Part shown: in pieces, positions 51,423-60,765 of the stretch | Position numbering within the stretch: position 1 is the first letter of the stretch | How the letters are laid out: each line of letters starts with the position of its first letter | Origin: Microcella daejeonensis | GTDB taxonomy: Bacteria > Actinomycetota > Actinomycetes > Actinomycetales > Microbacteriaceae | Direction of reading: 5' to 3' | DNA: 64,000 nucleotides | Assembly: GCF_026625045.1 (NCBI RefSeq) | Contig: NZ_CP113089.1 | Coordinates: 1,178,001-1,242,000, forward strand | Position numbers and translations under genes: made by a program | Notes under the pieces: generated by a model | Database searches by the model: none | Told to the model about the DNA's origin: nothing | The model's input: the letters and a program-made list of their open reading frames with translations, nothing else

Positions 51423-52445
51423 TCAGACCAGGTCGTCCGCGACGCGGATGAGCACCTTGCCGGTGACCCCGGCCTCGACCGCATCGTGCGCCGATGCCGT
51501 CTCCTCGAGCGGGAACCACGTGATCGGCAGCCCCGCCTCCGCGCCCACGGGAAGAGCGCCGGCCTCGAGCGCGGCGGTGATGTCGTCCGCGGCGGCCGCG
51601 AGAGGCTCGGGCCCGACGGTGTAGAGCAGCAGCCCCTGCCAGCGGGCGTTCTTGGCGAAGCTGGCCACGATCGGAGCGGTGAACTCGTCGCCGTTGTTGT
51701 TCGCGTAGTAGGCGATGCTGCCGTGGTTGGCGAGCACCTCGACGTCGAGGGCGGCGTTCTGCGCGGGGGCGACCTCGACGACGTGGTCGACGCCGGCGGG
51801 TGCGAGGGCGAGCACGCGGGCCGCGAGCTCCGCGTCCGGGTAGTGCAGCACGTGATGGGCGCCGGCGGCGCGGGCGAGCTCGGCCTTGTCGTCGCTGCTG
51901 ACCGTGGCGATCACGGTCGCTCCCGCCCAGACCGCCAGTTGGATCGCGGCGTGGCCGACGGCTCCCGCTCCGCCCTGCACGAGCACCGTGCGGCCGTCGA
52001 GGGCGCCGGGGGAGAGGCGCGTCGGGCCGAACTCGTGCACGGTGAGCGCGCGGTGCGCGGTCATGGCGGGAACGCCCAGGCTCGCAGCGACGTCGAACCC
52101 GATGCCCTCGGGCAGTCGCACGACGCGGCTCGCCGGCACGACGGTGAACTCCTGCGCCGTGCCCGTCGGGCGCTCGTGGGCGGCGAGGAACAGCCACACG
52201 CGATCGCCGACCGTCAGACCGTCGACGCCCGAGCCGACGGCATCGACGACGCCCGCGCCGTCCTGGTTCGGCACCATCTCGGCGACCTCGACCGGCTTGC
52301 CCGCGCGGGCCTTCCAGTCGGTGGGGTTGACGCCCGACACGGCGACCCGCACCCGCACCTCGTCCGGGCCGGGCGCGGCCGGCTCCCGCTCGGTGAGCTC
52401 GAGAACGGACGACGGGCCGGGCTGGGAGTAGACGACTGCACGCAT
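51423..52445 (-). CDS. NADPH:quinone reductase-like zinc-independent MDR protein
   Basis: A 340-residue medium-chain reductase. It starts MRAVVYSQPGPSSVLELTER, has GVNPTDWKARAG and the Rossmann motif VLVQGGAGAVGHAAIQLAVW (~residues 150-169). Zinc ligands of alcohol dehydrogenases are absent, as in zeta-crystallin-like quinone reductases. It probably reduces quinones or activated alkenes with NADPH. It is convergent with pheA, 19 bases apart. The ATG at 52445 is the natural family start. Confidence 0.9.
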   Translation of the reverse strand: MRAVVYSQPGPSSVLELTEREPAAPGPDEVRVRVAVSGVNPTDWKARAGKPVEVAEMVPNQDGAGVVDAVGSGVDGLTVGDRVWLFLAAHERPTGTAQEFTVVPASRVVRLPEGIGFDVAASLGVPAMTAHRALTVHEFGPTRLSPGALDGRTVLVQGGAGAVGHAAIQLAVWAGATVIATVSSDDKAELARAAGAHHVLHYPDAELAARVLALAPAGVDHVVEVAPAQNAALDVEVLANHGSIAYYANNNGDEFTAPIVASFAKNARWQGLLLYTVGPEPLAAAADDITAALEAGALPVGAEAGLPITWFPLEETASAHDAVEAGVTGKVLIRVADDLV

Positions 52446-52737
52446 GCTTCGTGCAAGGGGGATCCGACCGCCGGTATTCCCCGATCGCCTCCCGCGAGGG
52501 CCGGGCGGGGCCCGCTCGTCACGGCCGGGGCGGCGGTTCGGGATGCCCGGCGCGGGCCCGTGCCGATGGGCGCGCTCCCACGCGCAGGCCGCCGATGAGT
52601 ATCCCGAAACTCTCGTGAAACATTCGATCACGATCGCGTAACGCTATGTTGCGAGTCCCAACAAATGCGTTGCCCCTGAGCGCGCGATCTGCCTACCGTG
52701 GCGGCGATCCCCCGTATCCCCTGCGCAAAGGAGCGCC
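52446..52737. promoter_or_regulatory. divergent promoter region of the xylanase gene
   Basis: The right half (52600-52680) is a rare AT-richer stretch. It holds TGTTG-CGAGTCC-CAACA (52647-52663) and TCGTG-N11-CACGA (52612-52632), two inverted repeats that could be operators for sugar control. AAAGGAG precedes the xylanase ATG by six bases. No gene is seen in the spacer. Confidence 0.4.
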
Positions 52738-55700
52738 ATGCCTCGGCATCGATTCTCGAAAACTTTCGTCGCGGCAGCCGCCGCACTGGCTCTCGTCGCG
52801 GCACCGATGACGGCGGCCTCGGCTGCCGATGTCGTGCTCTCCGACGACGACTTCACCTCGCCGCTCAGCAGCTCCTGGCGGCAGAGCGGCGGCCCGACCC
52901 TCTCCATCGCCGAGGTCGACGGCGACCCGGCCCTGCAGGTCGCGAACCGCGCCAACGACTTCGACGGCATCGAGACGGCCCCCGGCGTGCTCGACGCCGG
53001 GCAGACCTACTCGGTCTCGATGCGCGTGCGCCTGGACGACGCCGCCGCCGGCCCGGCGAACCTCAAGATCGTCTACGTGCCGGGCTACACGACGATGGGC
53101 GCCGAGGTGCCCGTGACGAGCGACGCCTGGACGACGCTCTCGGGCCAGTTCACGGTCGCCGCGGGCGTGAGCGACGCGAAGGTCTACATCGGCTCCGCGC
53201 CTCTCGCCGGCCCGTACACGTACTTCGTCGACGACCTCGTGCTCACCCAGATCGACGCCCCCGAGCAGACCCCGATAACGCCGAGCCCCGGCATCGCCCC
53301 GGGCGGATACCCGAACCCGAGCACCACCGAGGTCGCCACCGCGCAGGGCACCGGGAACGTCGCCGCCCTCACCTTCGACGACGGCCCGGCTGCGGACACG
53401 CCGGCGCTGCTCGACTTCCTCGCCGAAGAGGGCATCTCCGCCGCTTTCTGCGTCATCGGATCGCAGATCGAGGCGCCGGGCGGCGCCGAGCTGCTCCGGC
53501 GCATCGTCGCCGAGGGTCACGTGCTCTGCAACCACTCGACCGGCTTCGACGACATGGGCGGGTACTCCGTCGAGCAGGCCCAGGCCGACCTCGAGCAGAC
53601 CCTCACGATCATCCGCACCGCGCTCGGCGATGACGATGCGCCGGTGCCCTTCTTCCGCGCGCCGAACGGCAGCTGGGGCCAGACCAAGCAGGTCGCCGTC
53701 GCCCTCGGCATGCAGCCGCTCGCGGTGACCAACACCATCCAGGACTGGGACGGCAACGACCTGAGCGTCGAGACGCTCGAGGCGAACATCCGCACCGCCA
53801 TGCAGCCCGGGCAGATCCTGCTCGCCCACGACGGGCCGGCGAACCGCGCGAACACCGTCGCCGCGATGCGGACCGTCGTCACCGAGCGGCTCGCCGAGGG
53901 CTGGAGCTTCACGCTGCCCACCGGCACGCCCGCCGCGGTCGACCCCGGAACCCCCGGCGCGACCGTCATCAGCACGAGCTTCGAGGAGGGCCTCGACGGC
54001 TGGCAGCTGCGCCGCTCGAGCAACGTCACCGTCGCGCCGACCCTCGAGACCACGACCGACCAGGCCCGCACGGGCACCTCCTCGGCCGTCGTCGCGAACC
54101 GCGGCAACCAGGGCGACGGCATCGGATTCCCGGTGATCGGCACGCTGCTGCCCGGCGTCACCTACGACCTCTCCGCCTGGGTGCGCTTCGCCCCCGGGCA
54201 GACGGCCGGCGACGTGTGGGTGACCCTGCAGGCCGACTCCTCCTTCCAGACGGTCGCCCAGGCCACCGGGTTCACCAACAACGGCTGGACGGAGCTCACC
54301 GCCTCGGTGACGATGCCGACCTCCGAGCTCACGACCGGTCTGCTCTACTTCGAGACCGCGTACGTGGCCCCGCCCGCGACGGGCAACATCAGCACCTTCT
54401 ACGTGGACGACATCTCGGTCACCCAGGCCGAGGAGCTCGTCATCCAGGAGCTCGAGCCGATCAAGGACACCGTGCCGTTCCCCGTCGGCGTCGCGATCGA
54501 CTCGCGCGAGACCGCCGGAGCGCAGTCGCAGCTCGTGCAGCGCCACTTCGACCAGCTCTCCAGCGAGAACTTCATGAAGCCCGAGGCGTTCTACACCGCC
54601 CAGGGCGAGTTCTCGCCGAGCCCCGAGGGCGACCTGCTCATGCAGTACGCGCTCGACAACGGCAACCGCGTCTGGGGCCACACGCTGGTCTGGCACGCGC
54701 AGACGCCGGCGTTCTTCTTCCAGGACGAGAGCGGCGCGCCGCTGACGGACTCGGAGGCCGACCAGGCGATCCTCGCCGAGCGCATGCGCACGCACATCTA
54801 CAGCGTTGCCGAGTACTACGCCACCGAGTTCGGCGAGTACGGCGCCGAGAACCCGATCATCGCGTTCGACGTGGTGAACGAGGTCGTGAACGACGGCGGG
54901 CAGTTCGACGACGGCCTGCGCCGCAGCGAGTGGTACCGCATCCTCGGGGAGGACTTCATCGACCTGGCGTTCCAGTACGCCGATGAGGCCTTCAACGACG
55001 TCTACGCCGCCGAGGGATCGGACCGCCCGGTCACGCTCTTCATCAACGACTACAACACCGAGCAGCAGGGCAAGCAGAACCGCATGTACGCGCTGCTCGA
55101 GCGGCTCATCGAGCGCGGCGTGCCGGTCGACGGCATCGGGCACCAGTTCCACGTCAGCCTGTCGTTCCCGGTCGCCGAGCTCGGTGCCACGATCGACCGG
55201 TTCTCCGACCTGCCGCTCACGCAGGCCGTCACCGAGCTCGACGTCACGACGGGCACGCCCGAGACCGAGGCGCTGTTCATCGACCAGGGGTACTACTACC
55301 GCGACGCGTTCCGCGACTTCCGCGAGCGCGCCGAGGAGCTGTTCTCCGTCACCATCTGGGGTCTGACCGACAACCGCAGCTGGCGCGCCGCCAACGGCGG
55401 ACCGCTGCTGTTCGACGCGCGCCTGCAGGCGAAGCCCGCCTACTACGGGGTGATCGACGGCGAGCTCGAGGCCCCGCAGCGCGTGGCGAACGTGTTCCAG
55501 GGCGAGGTCGGCCTCGGCGAGGTCGACTCGCCCGAGTGGGATCGTCTGCCGCTCGAGATCGTGGAGGGGGAGACCGCGTTCCAGCTGCGCTGGAGCGGGA
55601 GCATCCTCACCGCCTACGTCACCGTCGACGACGCGACCGACCAGGCGACCGACGCCGTGACCTTCGAGTACGAGGGCGAGACCGTCACGGTCGAGCGCGG

Positions 55701-56940
55701 CGACGAGGGCACGGTCGCGCGGGAGGGCGGCTACGACCTGGTCGTGCCGCTGACCCTGCCGGCCGCGGCGACCGAGGGCGATCTGCTCGCGTTCGACCTG
55801 CGCGTCACCGACGGCACGACGACGGTCGGCTGGAACAGCGAGGGCGTTCTCGGAACGCTCACGCTGCTCGAGGCGCTCTCGTTCACCGAGACCGTTGCCG
55901 CCGAGGGCGACGTCGTCATCGACGGCGGCATCGACGAGGCCTGGGCCGCGGCGAACAGCTTCACCACCGCCAAGCAGGTCGAGGGCGCGACGGGCGCGCA
56001 GGCCGAGGTGCGCACCCTGTGGCGCGACTCGACCCTGTACGTGCTCGCCGAGGTCGCCGACCCGATCGTCGACGTCACCGGATCCGACCCCTGGATCCAG
56101 GACTCGGTCGAGATGTACATCGACGCCGGCAACGTGAAGAACGGCCCCTACCGCTACGACGACATGCAGGTGCGCATCAGCGCCGAGAACGTCGTGTCGT
56201 TCGGCGTCGGCGACGAGGGCTTCCAGCGGGGCCGCGTCGAGTCGGCGACGACCCCGGTCGAGGGCGGCTACATCGTCGAGGCGGCGATCAGCCTGCTCGA
56301 CTCCGCCGGCGAGGGCACGTTCCACGGCCTCGACGTGCAGGTCAACGACGCGGCGAACGGCGCGCGCAGCTCCATCACCAACTGGGCCGACCCCTCGGGG
56401 GCCGGCTACCAGTCGACCTCCCGCTGGGGCGTCGCGCAGCTGGTCGGCTCGGGCGAGGTCGTCCCCGACGGACCGGTCGTCTCGATCGGCGCCGGCTCGG
56501 TGGCGGCGGGCGGCGCGGTGCGCGTCGAGCTCGCGGGCTTCGAGCCGGGCGACGAGGTGTCGCTCGAGCTCGGCGCGGCGGGCATCCAGCCGGCCTCGCT
56601 CTCGGCGGCGGCGCTGTCGCCCTCGGCGGTTCTGCAGACGGTCACCGTCGGCGACGACGGCACCGCGGCGGTGACGCTGACCGTTCCCGCCGCAACCGCG
56701 CCCGGCGCGTACGTGCTGAGCGCGATCGTCGACGGCGTGGTGCTGGCGGATGCTCCGCTCACCGTCACCGCGGCGGCCACCGGCGGCGGGGCCGCACCCG
56801 ACGGCGCGGGCTCGGGAGGCGGCGCGCTCGCCGTCACCGGGGCCGAGGCGGCCGGGATCATCGCGCTCGCGCTGCTCCTGCTCGCCCTCGGAGTCGCGGC
56901 GCTGGTGGTCGCCCGTCGCCGCGAGGCGCGCCTGCCTTAG
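52738..56940 (+). CDS. secreted multidomain xylanase: CBM - NodB deacetylase - CBM - GH10 - CBM9-like - LAVTG anchor
   Basis: A 1400-residue secreted enzyme. A signal peptide (residues 1-29, ending TAASAAD) is followed by a CBM4/9-like module (~33-180). A NodB polysaccharide deacetylase follows (~205-400; TFDDGP at 212-217, H261, NHSTGF at 265-270, FFRAPNGSWG). Then come a second CBM4/9-like module (~415-570) and a GH10 xylanase (~580-900) with acid/base E715 in FDVVNEVVND and nucleophile E833 in TELDVTTG. Next are CBM9-like modules (~910-1235; GSDPWIQDSVEMYIDAGN), an Ig-like segment, and a C-terminal LAVTG sorting signal (1364-1368) with a helix and RRREAR tail. It should deacetylate and cut xylan at the cell surface. 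AAAGGAG precedes the ATG. Confidence 0.9.
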   Translation: MPRHRFSKTFVAAAAALALVAAPMTAASAADVVLSDDDFTSPLSSSWRQSGGPTLSIAEVDGDPALQVANRANDFDGIETAPGVLDAGQTYSVSMRVRLDDAAAGPANLKIVYVPGYTTMGAEVPVTSDAWTTLSGQFTVAAGVSDAKVYIGSAPLAGPYTYFVDDLVLTQIDAPEQTPITPSPGIAPGGYPNPSTTEVATAQGTGNVAALTFDDGPAADTPALLDFLAEEGISAAFCVIGSQIEAPGGAELLRRIVAEGHVLCNHSTGFDDMGGYSVEQAQADLEQTLTIIRTALGDDDAPVPFFRAPNGSWGQTKQVAVALGMQPLAVTNTIQDWDGNDLSVETLEANIRTAMQPGQILLAHDGPANRANTVAAMRTVVTERLAEGWSFTLPTGTPAAVDPGTPGATVISTSFEEGLDGWQLRRSSNVTVAPTLETTTDQARTGTSSAVVANRGNQGDGIGFPVIGTLLPGVTYDLSAWVRFAPGQTAGDVWVTLQADSSFQTVAQATGFTNNGWTELTASVTMPTSELTTGLLYFETAYVAPPATGNISTFYVDDISVTQAEELVIQELEPIKDTVPFPVGVAIDSRETAGAQSQLVQRHFDQLSSENFMKPEAFYTAQGEFSPSPEGDLLMQYALDNGNRVWGHTLVWHAQTPAFFFQDESGAPLTDSEADQAILAERMRTHIYSVAEYYATEFGEYGAENPIIAFDVVNEVVNDGGQFDDGLRRSEWYRILGEDFIDLAFQYADEAFNDVYAAEGSDRPVTLFINDYNTEQQGKQNRMYALLERLIERGVPVDGIGHQFHVSLSFPVAELGATIDRFSDLPLTQAVTELDVTTGTPETEALFIDQGYYYRDAFRDFRERAEELFSVTIWGLTDNRSWRAANGGPLLFDARLQAKPAYYGVIDGELEAPQRVANVFQGEVGLGEVDSPEWDRLPLEIVEGETAFQLRWSGSILTAYVTVDDATDQATDAVTFEYEGETVTVERGDEGTVAREGGYDLVVPLTLPAAATEGDLLAFDLRVTDGTTTVGWNSEGVLGTLTLLEALSFTETVAAEGDVVIDGGIDEAWAAANSFTTAKQVEGATGAQAEVRTLWRDSTLYVLAEVADPIVDVTGSDPWIQDSVEMYIDAGNVKNGPYRYDDMQVRISAENVVSFGVGDEGFQRGRVESATTPVEGGYIVEAAISLLDSAGEGTFHGLDVQVNDAANGARSSITNWADPSGAGYQSTSRWGVAQLVGSGEVVPDGPVVSIGAGSVAAGGAVRVELAGFEPGDEVSLELGAAGIQPASLSAAALSPSAVLQTVTVGDDGTAAVTLTVPAATAPGAYVLSAIVDGVVLADAPLTVTAAATGGGAAPDGAGSGGGALAVTGAEAAGIIALALLLLALGVAALVVARRREARLP

Positions 56941-56958
56941 TCGCAGGGTCGCACGGCC

Positions 56959-56995
56959 CGACGGGCCCCGGTGTCATGAGCGCCGGGGCCCGTCG
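56959..56995 (+). terminator. intrinsic hairpin terminator
   Basis: CGACGGGCCCCGG and its exact complement form a 13-base stem with an 11-base loop, 18 bases after the xylanase stop codon. It is GC-only without a T-run. Confidence 0.75.
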
Positions 56996-57043
56996 GCGTG
57001 CGCCGGGGCCGTCGACGGGCGGATGCGCGGCGCGGGCGTGCAC

Positions 57044-57218
57044 GAATTCAGGCATCGAGCATCCCGAACCGGCGCGTCGCCGTGAAGAGCGAGGCGACAC
57101 GCCGCGGGGTGCCTGAATCTCGGCCAGGGAGCCTGCCCGCGATCAGGAGGCACCGGCGCGGCGTCGGCGTGTTGCGGCGGGGCGACGGACGGCACGCCGC
57201 GCGACTCCTGATCGCGGG
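57044..57218. repeat. composite palindromic repeat, family 1
   Basis: Module A runs from GAATTCAGGCA (57044) to TGCCTGAATC (57110) around GCGACACGCCG. Module B has perfect 14-base arms, CCCGCGATCAGGAG (57136-57149) and its complement (57205-57218). The same two modules in the same arrangement lie at 2811-3107. The 330-base gap 56941-57270 contains only this element and the terminator before it. Confidence 0.75.
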
Positions 57219-57270
57219 CACGAACCGCAGGCCTAGGGCAGCGGGCGGGTCAGCGGCTCCGCGCGGCGGG

Positions 57271-58299
57271 CTACTCCGGCGCGGGCGCCGAGCTGATGCC
57301 GGCGCGCTCCGGCGAGACGTCGCGCGGCACGCGCACGACGAGCGAGGCCGGCTCGACCCGCACGCTCAGGGTCGTGACGAGCCCCATCTCCTCGCCGTCG
57401 ATCTCGAACTCCTCGGGCTTCTCGAAGCGCAGGTCGGCACGGCGCCCCTGGAAGTACCGCAGCACCCGCACCCGCTTGTCGGCGGCCATGAGGCGGCGGC
57501 CGGCGCGCGACTTGCGCAGCACGCCGTTCTCCCACACCACCGCGGTGCCGACGCGCACCCAGCCCCAGAGGTTGCGGGGGCGCATGGCGGCGACGTCGAG
57601 CAGCCCGTCGTCGATCTTCGCCTCGGGCATGATCAGCACGTTGCCGGGCAGGGCGCCGCAGTTGCCGATGAGCAGGGTGTGCACGCTCGTCGAGCGGGTG
57701 GGCGAGCCGTCGAGCGAGTACGACAGCTTCACGGCGTCGACGTCGCGGGCGATGCGCGCGATCGCCTCGACGTAGGCGAGCCAGCCGACCCTCTTCTTCA
57801 GCTCGGGGTTGGTGGCGGCGATCATCTTGGCGTCGAGACCGATGCCGACCATGACGACGAAGGTGTGCTGCTCGGTCGAGCCGTCGGGGCGGCGCAGCAG
57901 CGCCGTGCCCATGTCGATGGCGCGATCCTCGCCGGTGACGGCGAGCTGCACGGCCTCGGGCAGGCGGTTGAGGGTGATGCCGAGGTTGCGGGCGAGCAGA
58001 TTGCCGGTGCCCGCGGGCAGTAGGACCAGGGGCACGCCCGAGTTCATCATTCCCTCGGCGACCGCGCGCACGGTGCCGTCGCCGCCGGCGGCGAGAACGA
58101 CGGATGCCCCGCTCGCGATCGCCTCCTTCGCCATGCCCTGCCCCGGGTCGTCGACGCTCGTCTCGAGCCAGAGGGTGGCGTTCCAGCCCGCCTCTTCCTC
58201 GGCGAGGGCGACCTCGGCGCGCAGCTCGTCGATGTCCACCTTCACGGGGTTGAAGATGACGGCGACGTGTGCGCCGGAGGACGTCTGATCGGGAGACAT
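57271..58299 (-). CDS. diacylglycerol kinase-family lipid kinase
   Basis: A 342-residue DagK/YegS-type lipid kinase. The start VAVIFNPVKVD, the nucleotide motif LAAGGDGTVRAVAEGM (~residues 69-84) and LPAGTGNLLARNLG (~93-106) are the family's hallmarks; GIGLDAKMIAATN follows. It phosphorylates diacylglycerol or a related lipid at the membrane, using ATP, and so feeds phosphatidate back to phospholipid synthesis. In actinobacteria such genes often sit next to serS, as here, in divergent orientation. Confidence 0.92.
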   Translation of the reverse strand: MSPDQTSSGAHVAVIFNPVKVDIDELRAEVALAEEEAGWNATLWLETSVDDPGQGMAKEAIASGASVVLAAGGDGTVRAVAEGMMNSGVPLVLLPAGTGNLLARNLGITLNRLPEAVQLAVTGEDRAIDMGTALLRRPDGSTEQHTFVVMVGIGLDAKMIAATNPELKKRVGWLAYVEAIARIARDVDAVKLSYSLDGSPTRSTSVHTLLIGNCGALPGNVLIMPEAKIDDGLLDVAAMRPRNLWGWVRVGTAVVWENGVLRKSRAGRRLMAADKRVRVLRYFQGRRADLRFEKPEEFEIDGEEMGLVTTLSVRVEPASLVVRVPRDVSPERAGISSAPAPE

Positions 58300-58408
58300 G
58301 GCGTCAGGCTAGGGCATGCGGTGCACCCCGCGCCCGGGCCGGCGGACGGGCATCCAGGAAGGGCTGCCGGCCGGGAGCCGGGCGCGGGCCGCGTGACAGA
58401 CTAGAGGC

Positions 58409-59674
58409 GTGATCGACCCCCAGCTGCTGCGTGAGAATCCCGAGCTCGTCAAAGCCTCCCAGCGCGCACGCCGCGCCCCCGTCGAGAGGGTCGACGAGGC
58501 GGTCGCCGCCGACCTCGCCCGCCGCGAGGCCATCACCGCGTTCGAGGCGCTGCGCGCCGAGCAGAACGCGCACGGCAAGACCGTCGCGAAGGCTCCCAAG
58601 GAGGAGAAGGCGGCGCTCGTCGCGCAGGCGCAGGAGCTGTCGGCCCGCGTGAAGCAGGCGCAGCAGGCGGCGGCCGAGGCCGAGGAGGCTTTCGCGAGCA
58701 TCGCGGGCGGGCTGCCCAACGTCGTGCTCGACGGCGTTCCCGAGGGCGGGGAGGACGACTTCGTCACGCTGCGCGAGGTCGGCGCGAAGCCCGCCTTCGA
58801 CTTCGAGGCCCGCGACCACCTCGAGCTCGGCGAGCTGCTCGACGCCATCGACATCCCCCGCGGCGTGAAGGTCTCGGGCTCGCGCTTCTACTTCCTCAAG
58901 GGCATCGGCGCCCGCCTCGAGCTCGCGCTCATGACCATGGCCCTCGATCGCGCACTCGAGGCCGGCTTCACGCCCCTCATCACCCCGACGCTCGTCAAGC
59001 CCGAGGTCATGCGCGGCACCGGGTTCCTCGGTGAGCACGCCGACGAGGTCTACCACCTGCCCGCCGACGACCTCTACCTCACCGGCACGAGCGAGGTCGC
59101 CCTCGCCGGCTACCACGCCGACGAGATCCTCGACCTCAGCGACGGCCCGCTGCGCTACGCCGGCTGGAGCACCTGCTACCGCCGCGAGGCCGGCAGCTAC
59201 GGGCGCGACACCCGCGGCATCATCCGGGTGCACCAGTTCCAGAAGCTCGAGATGTTCAGCTACATCGACCCCGCCGACGCCGAGGCCGAGCACGAGCGCC
59301 TGCTCGCCCTGCAGGAGGGCATGCTGCAGAGCCTCGGCCTCAGCTACCGCGTCATCGACACCGCCGCCGGCGACCTCGGCACGAGCGCCGCCCGCAAGTT
59401 CGACGTCGAGGCCTGGGTGCCCACGCAGGGCGCGTACCGCGAGCTCACGAGCACGAGCAACTGCACCACGTACCAGGCGCGCCGGCTCGACATCCGCCAC
59501 CGGGGCGAGAGCGGCAAGACCGCGCCCGTCGCGACGCTCAACGGCACGCTCGCGACGACCCGCTGGATCGTCGCCATCCTCGAGACCCATCAGCGGGCCG
59601 ACGGCTCGGTGGTGGTGCCGGATGCCCTGCGCCCGTACCTCGGCGGCCTCGAGATCATGGAGCCGAAGCGATGA
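58409..59674 (+). CDS. serS: serine-tRNA ligase
   Basis: A 421-residue class II synthetase charging tRNA-Ser. The N-terminal coiled-coil arm (~residues 28-98) contacts the long variable arm of tRNA-Ser. Catalytic motif 2 is visible in [20 protein letters not shown] (~252-271) and motif 3 in [15 protein letters not shown] (~385-399). TSEVALAG binds serine. The start is GTG with CAGACT six bases upstream, a leaderless arrangement. The next gene overlaps its stop. Two tRNA-Ser genes lie within 4 kb downstream. Confidence 0.95.
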   Translation: MIDPQLLRENPELVKASQRARRAPVERVDEAVAADLARREAITAFEALRAEQNAHGKTVAKAPKEEKAALVAQAQELSARVKQAQQAAAEAEEAFASIAGGLPNVVLDGVPEGGEDDFVTLREVGAKPAFDFEARDHLELGELLDAIDIPRGVKVSGSRFYFLKGIGARLELALMTMALDRALEAGFTPLITPTLVKPEVMRGTGFLGEHADEVYHLPADDLYLTGTSEVALAGYHADEILDLSDGPLRYAGWSTCYRREAGSYGRDTRGIIRVHQFQKLEMFSYIDPADAEAEHERLLALQEGMLQSLGLSYRVIDTAAGDLGTSAARKFDVEAWVPTQGAYRELTSTSNCTTYQARRLDIRHRGESGKTAPVATLNGTLATTRWIVAILETHQRADGSVVVPDALRPYLGGLEIMEPKR

Positions 59675-60498
59675 GCGCGAGCACCGTCGCCCCGGAGCAG
59701 CGCTGGCTCGTCGCCCTCGATATCGACGGCACCGTGCTGCACGAGGACGGCTCGCTGCCCGACGCGGCGCTCGCCGAGATCACCCGCCTGCGCGACGCCG
59801 GCCACGAGGTCATGCTCGCCACCGGGCGCTCGGTCGCGATGACCATGCCGGTGCTCGAGCGGCTCGATATCGCTCCCGAGTACGTGGTCTGCTCGAACGG
59901 GGCCATCACGCTGCGCCGCGACGAGAGCGCCCCGACGGGGTACCGGCGCGAGCACGTCGAGACCTTCGACCCCTCGGGGGTGCTGGAGAGCATCCGCCCG
60001 CATCTCAGCCAGGCGAACTACGCCGTCGAGGACGAGACCGGCATGTACCGCTACACCGGCTGGTTCCCCGACGGCGCGCTCGGCGCCGTGAGCGAGGAGG
60101 TGCCGTTCGAGCGCCTCGCCTACGAGCCCGCCACCCGCGTCGTCGTCATCAGCCCCGGGCACGCGATGGAGGAGTTCCTCGCCGCCGTCGAGCTCATGGG
60201 CCTGCACCAGGTCAGCTACAACGTCGGCTGGACGGCCTGGCTCGACATCGCGCCCGACGGTGTCAACAAGTCCACCGCTCTCGAGCGGGTTCGGGATGCC
60301 CTCGCCATCGATCCCCGTCGCGTGCTCGCCGTCGGCGACGGCCGCAACGACATCGAGATGCTCGCCTGGGCGGTCGCCGGCGGCGGGCGCGGCGTGGCGA
60401 TGGGGCAGGCTCCCGAGGAGGTCGTCGCCGCGGCGTCGGAGACGACGGCGCGCGACACCGCGGACGGCCTGGCGAAGGCGCTCGCCGCTCTGGTGTAG
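59671..60498 (+). CDS. HAD-superfamily Cof-type phosphatase
   Basis: A 275-residue HAD hydrolase of type IIB. Motif I is [13 protein letters not shown] (~residues 15-27) with the nucleophilic aspartate, motif II ATGRS (~50), motif III the lysine in [12 protein letters not shown] (~198) and motif [16 protein letters not shown] (~217-230). Such enzymes dephosphorylate sugar phosphates or nucleotides; the substrate is open. Its ATG overlaps the serS stop (ATGA), so it is cotranslated with serS. Confidence 0.92.
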   Translation: MSASTVAPEQRWLVALDIDGTVLHEDGSLPDAALAEITRLRDAGHEVMLATGRSVAMTMPVLERLDIAPEYVVCSNGAITLRRDESAPTGYRREHVETFDPSGVLESIRPHLSQANYAVEDETGMYRYTGWFPDGALGAVSEEVPFERLAYEPATRVVVISPGHAMEEFLAAVELMGLHQVSYNVGWTAWLDIAPDGVNKSTALERVRDALAIDPRRVLAVGDGRNDIEMLAWAVAGGGRGVAMGQAPEEVVAAASETTARDTADGLAKALAALV

Positions 60499-60554
60499 GG
60501 CTCGCCAGCCGCCGCATAGCATCCCTCGGGTACTATCGGGGACGTTGATGCCGA

Positions 60555-60639
60555 GGAGGGCTGTCCGAGCGGCCGATGGAGCTGGTCTTGAAAACCAGTG
60601 GGCAGAGATGTCTCGTGGGTTCGAATCCCACGCCCTCCG
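60555..60639 (+). tRNA. tRNA-Ser(UGA)
   Basis: The 85-base cloverleaf has acceptor GGAGGGC pairing with GCCCTCC and discriminator G. The anticodon stem CTGGT/ACCAG has loop CTTGAAA (anticodon TGA at 60589-60591). A long class II variable arm and GTGGGTTCGAATCCCAC as T-arm complete it. No encoded CCA. TACTAT at 60531 is a likely -10 box. Confidence 0.96.
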
Positions 60640-60765
60640 CGTTGTGATGGTCGAAAAGGCCATGCTGACTCGACGGGCCGTGACGGTCTGACGATACGTC
60701 GGCACCCGATACCACTGACAGGTGCACCAGGCCGGGGGGCCGGTGCAGGAGGAGCGAGGAACCGC

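Noticed and set aside
52693..56325. 1210-residue minus-strand frame
   Set aside because: Antisense shadow of the xylanase gene with no domain logic; the plus-strand product has complete catalytic motifs and a signal peptide.
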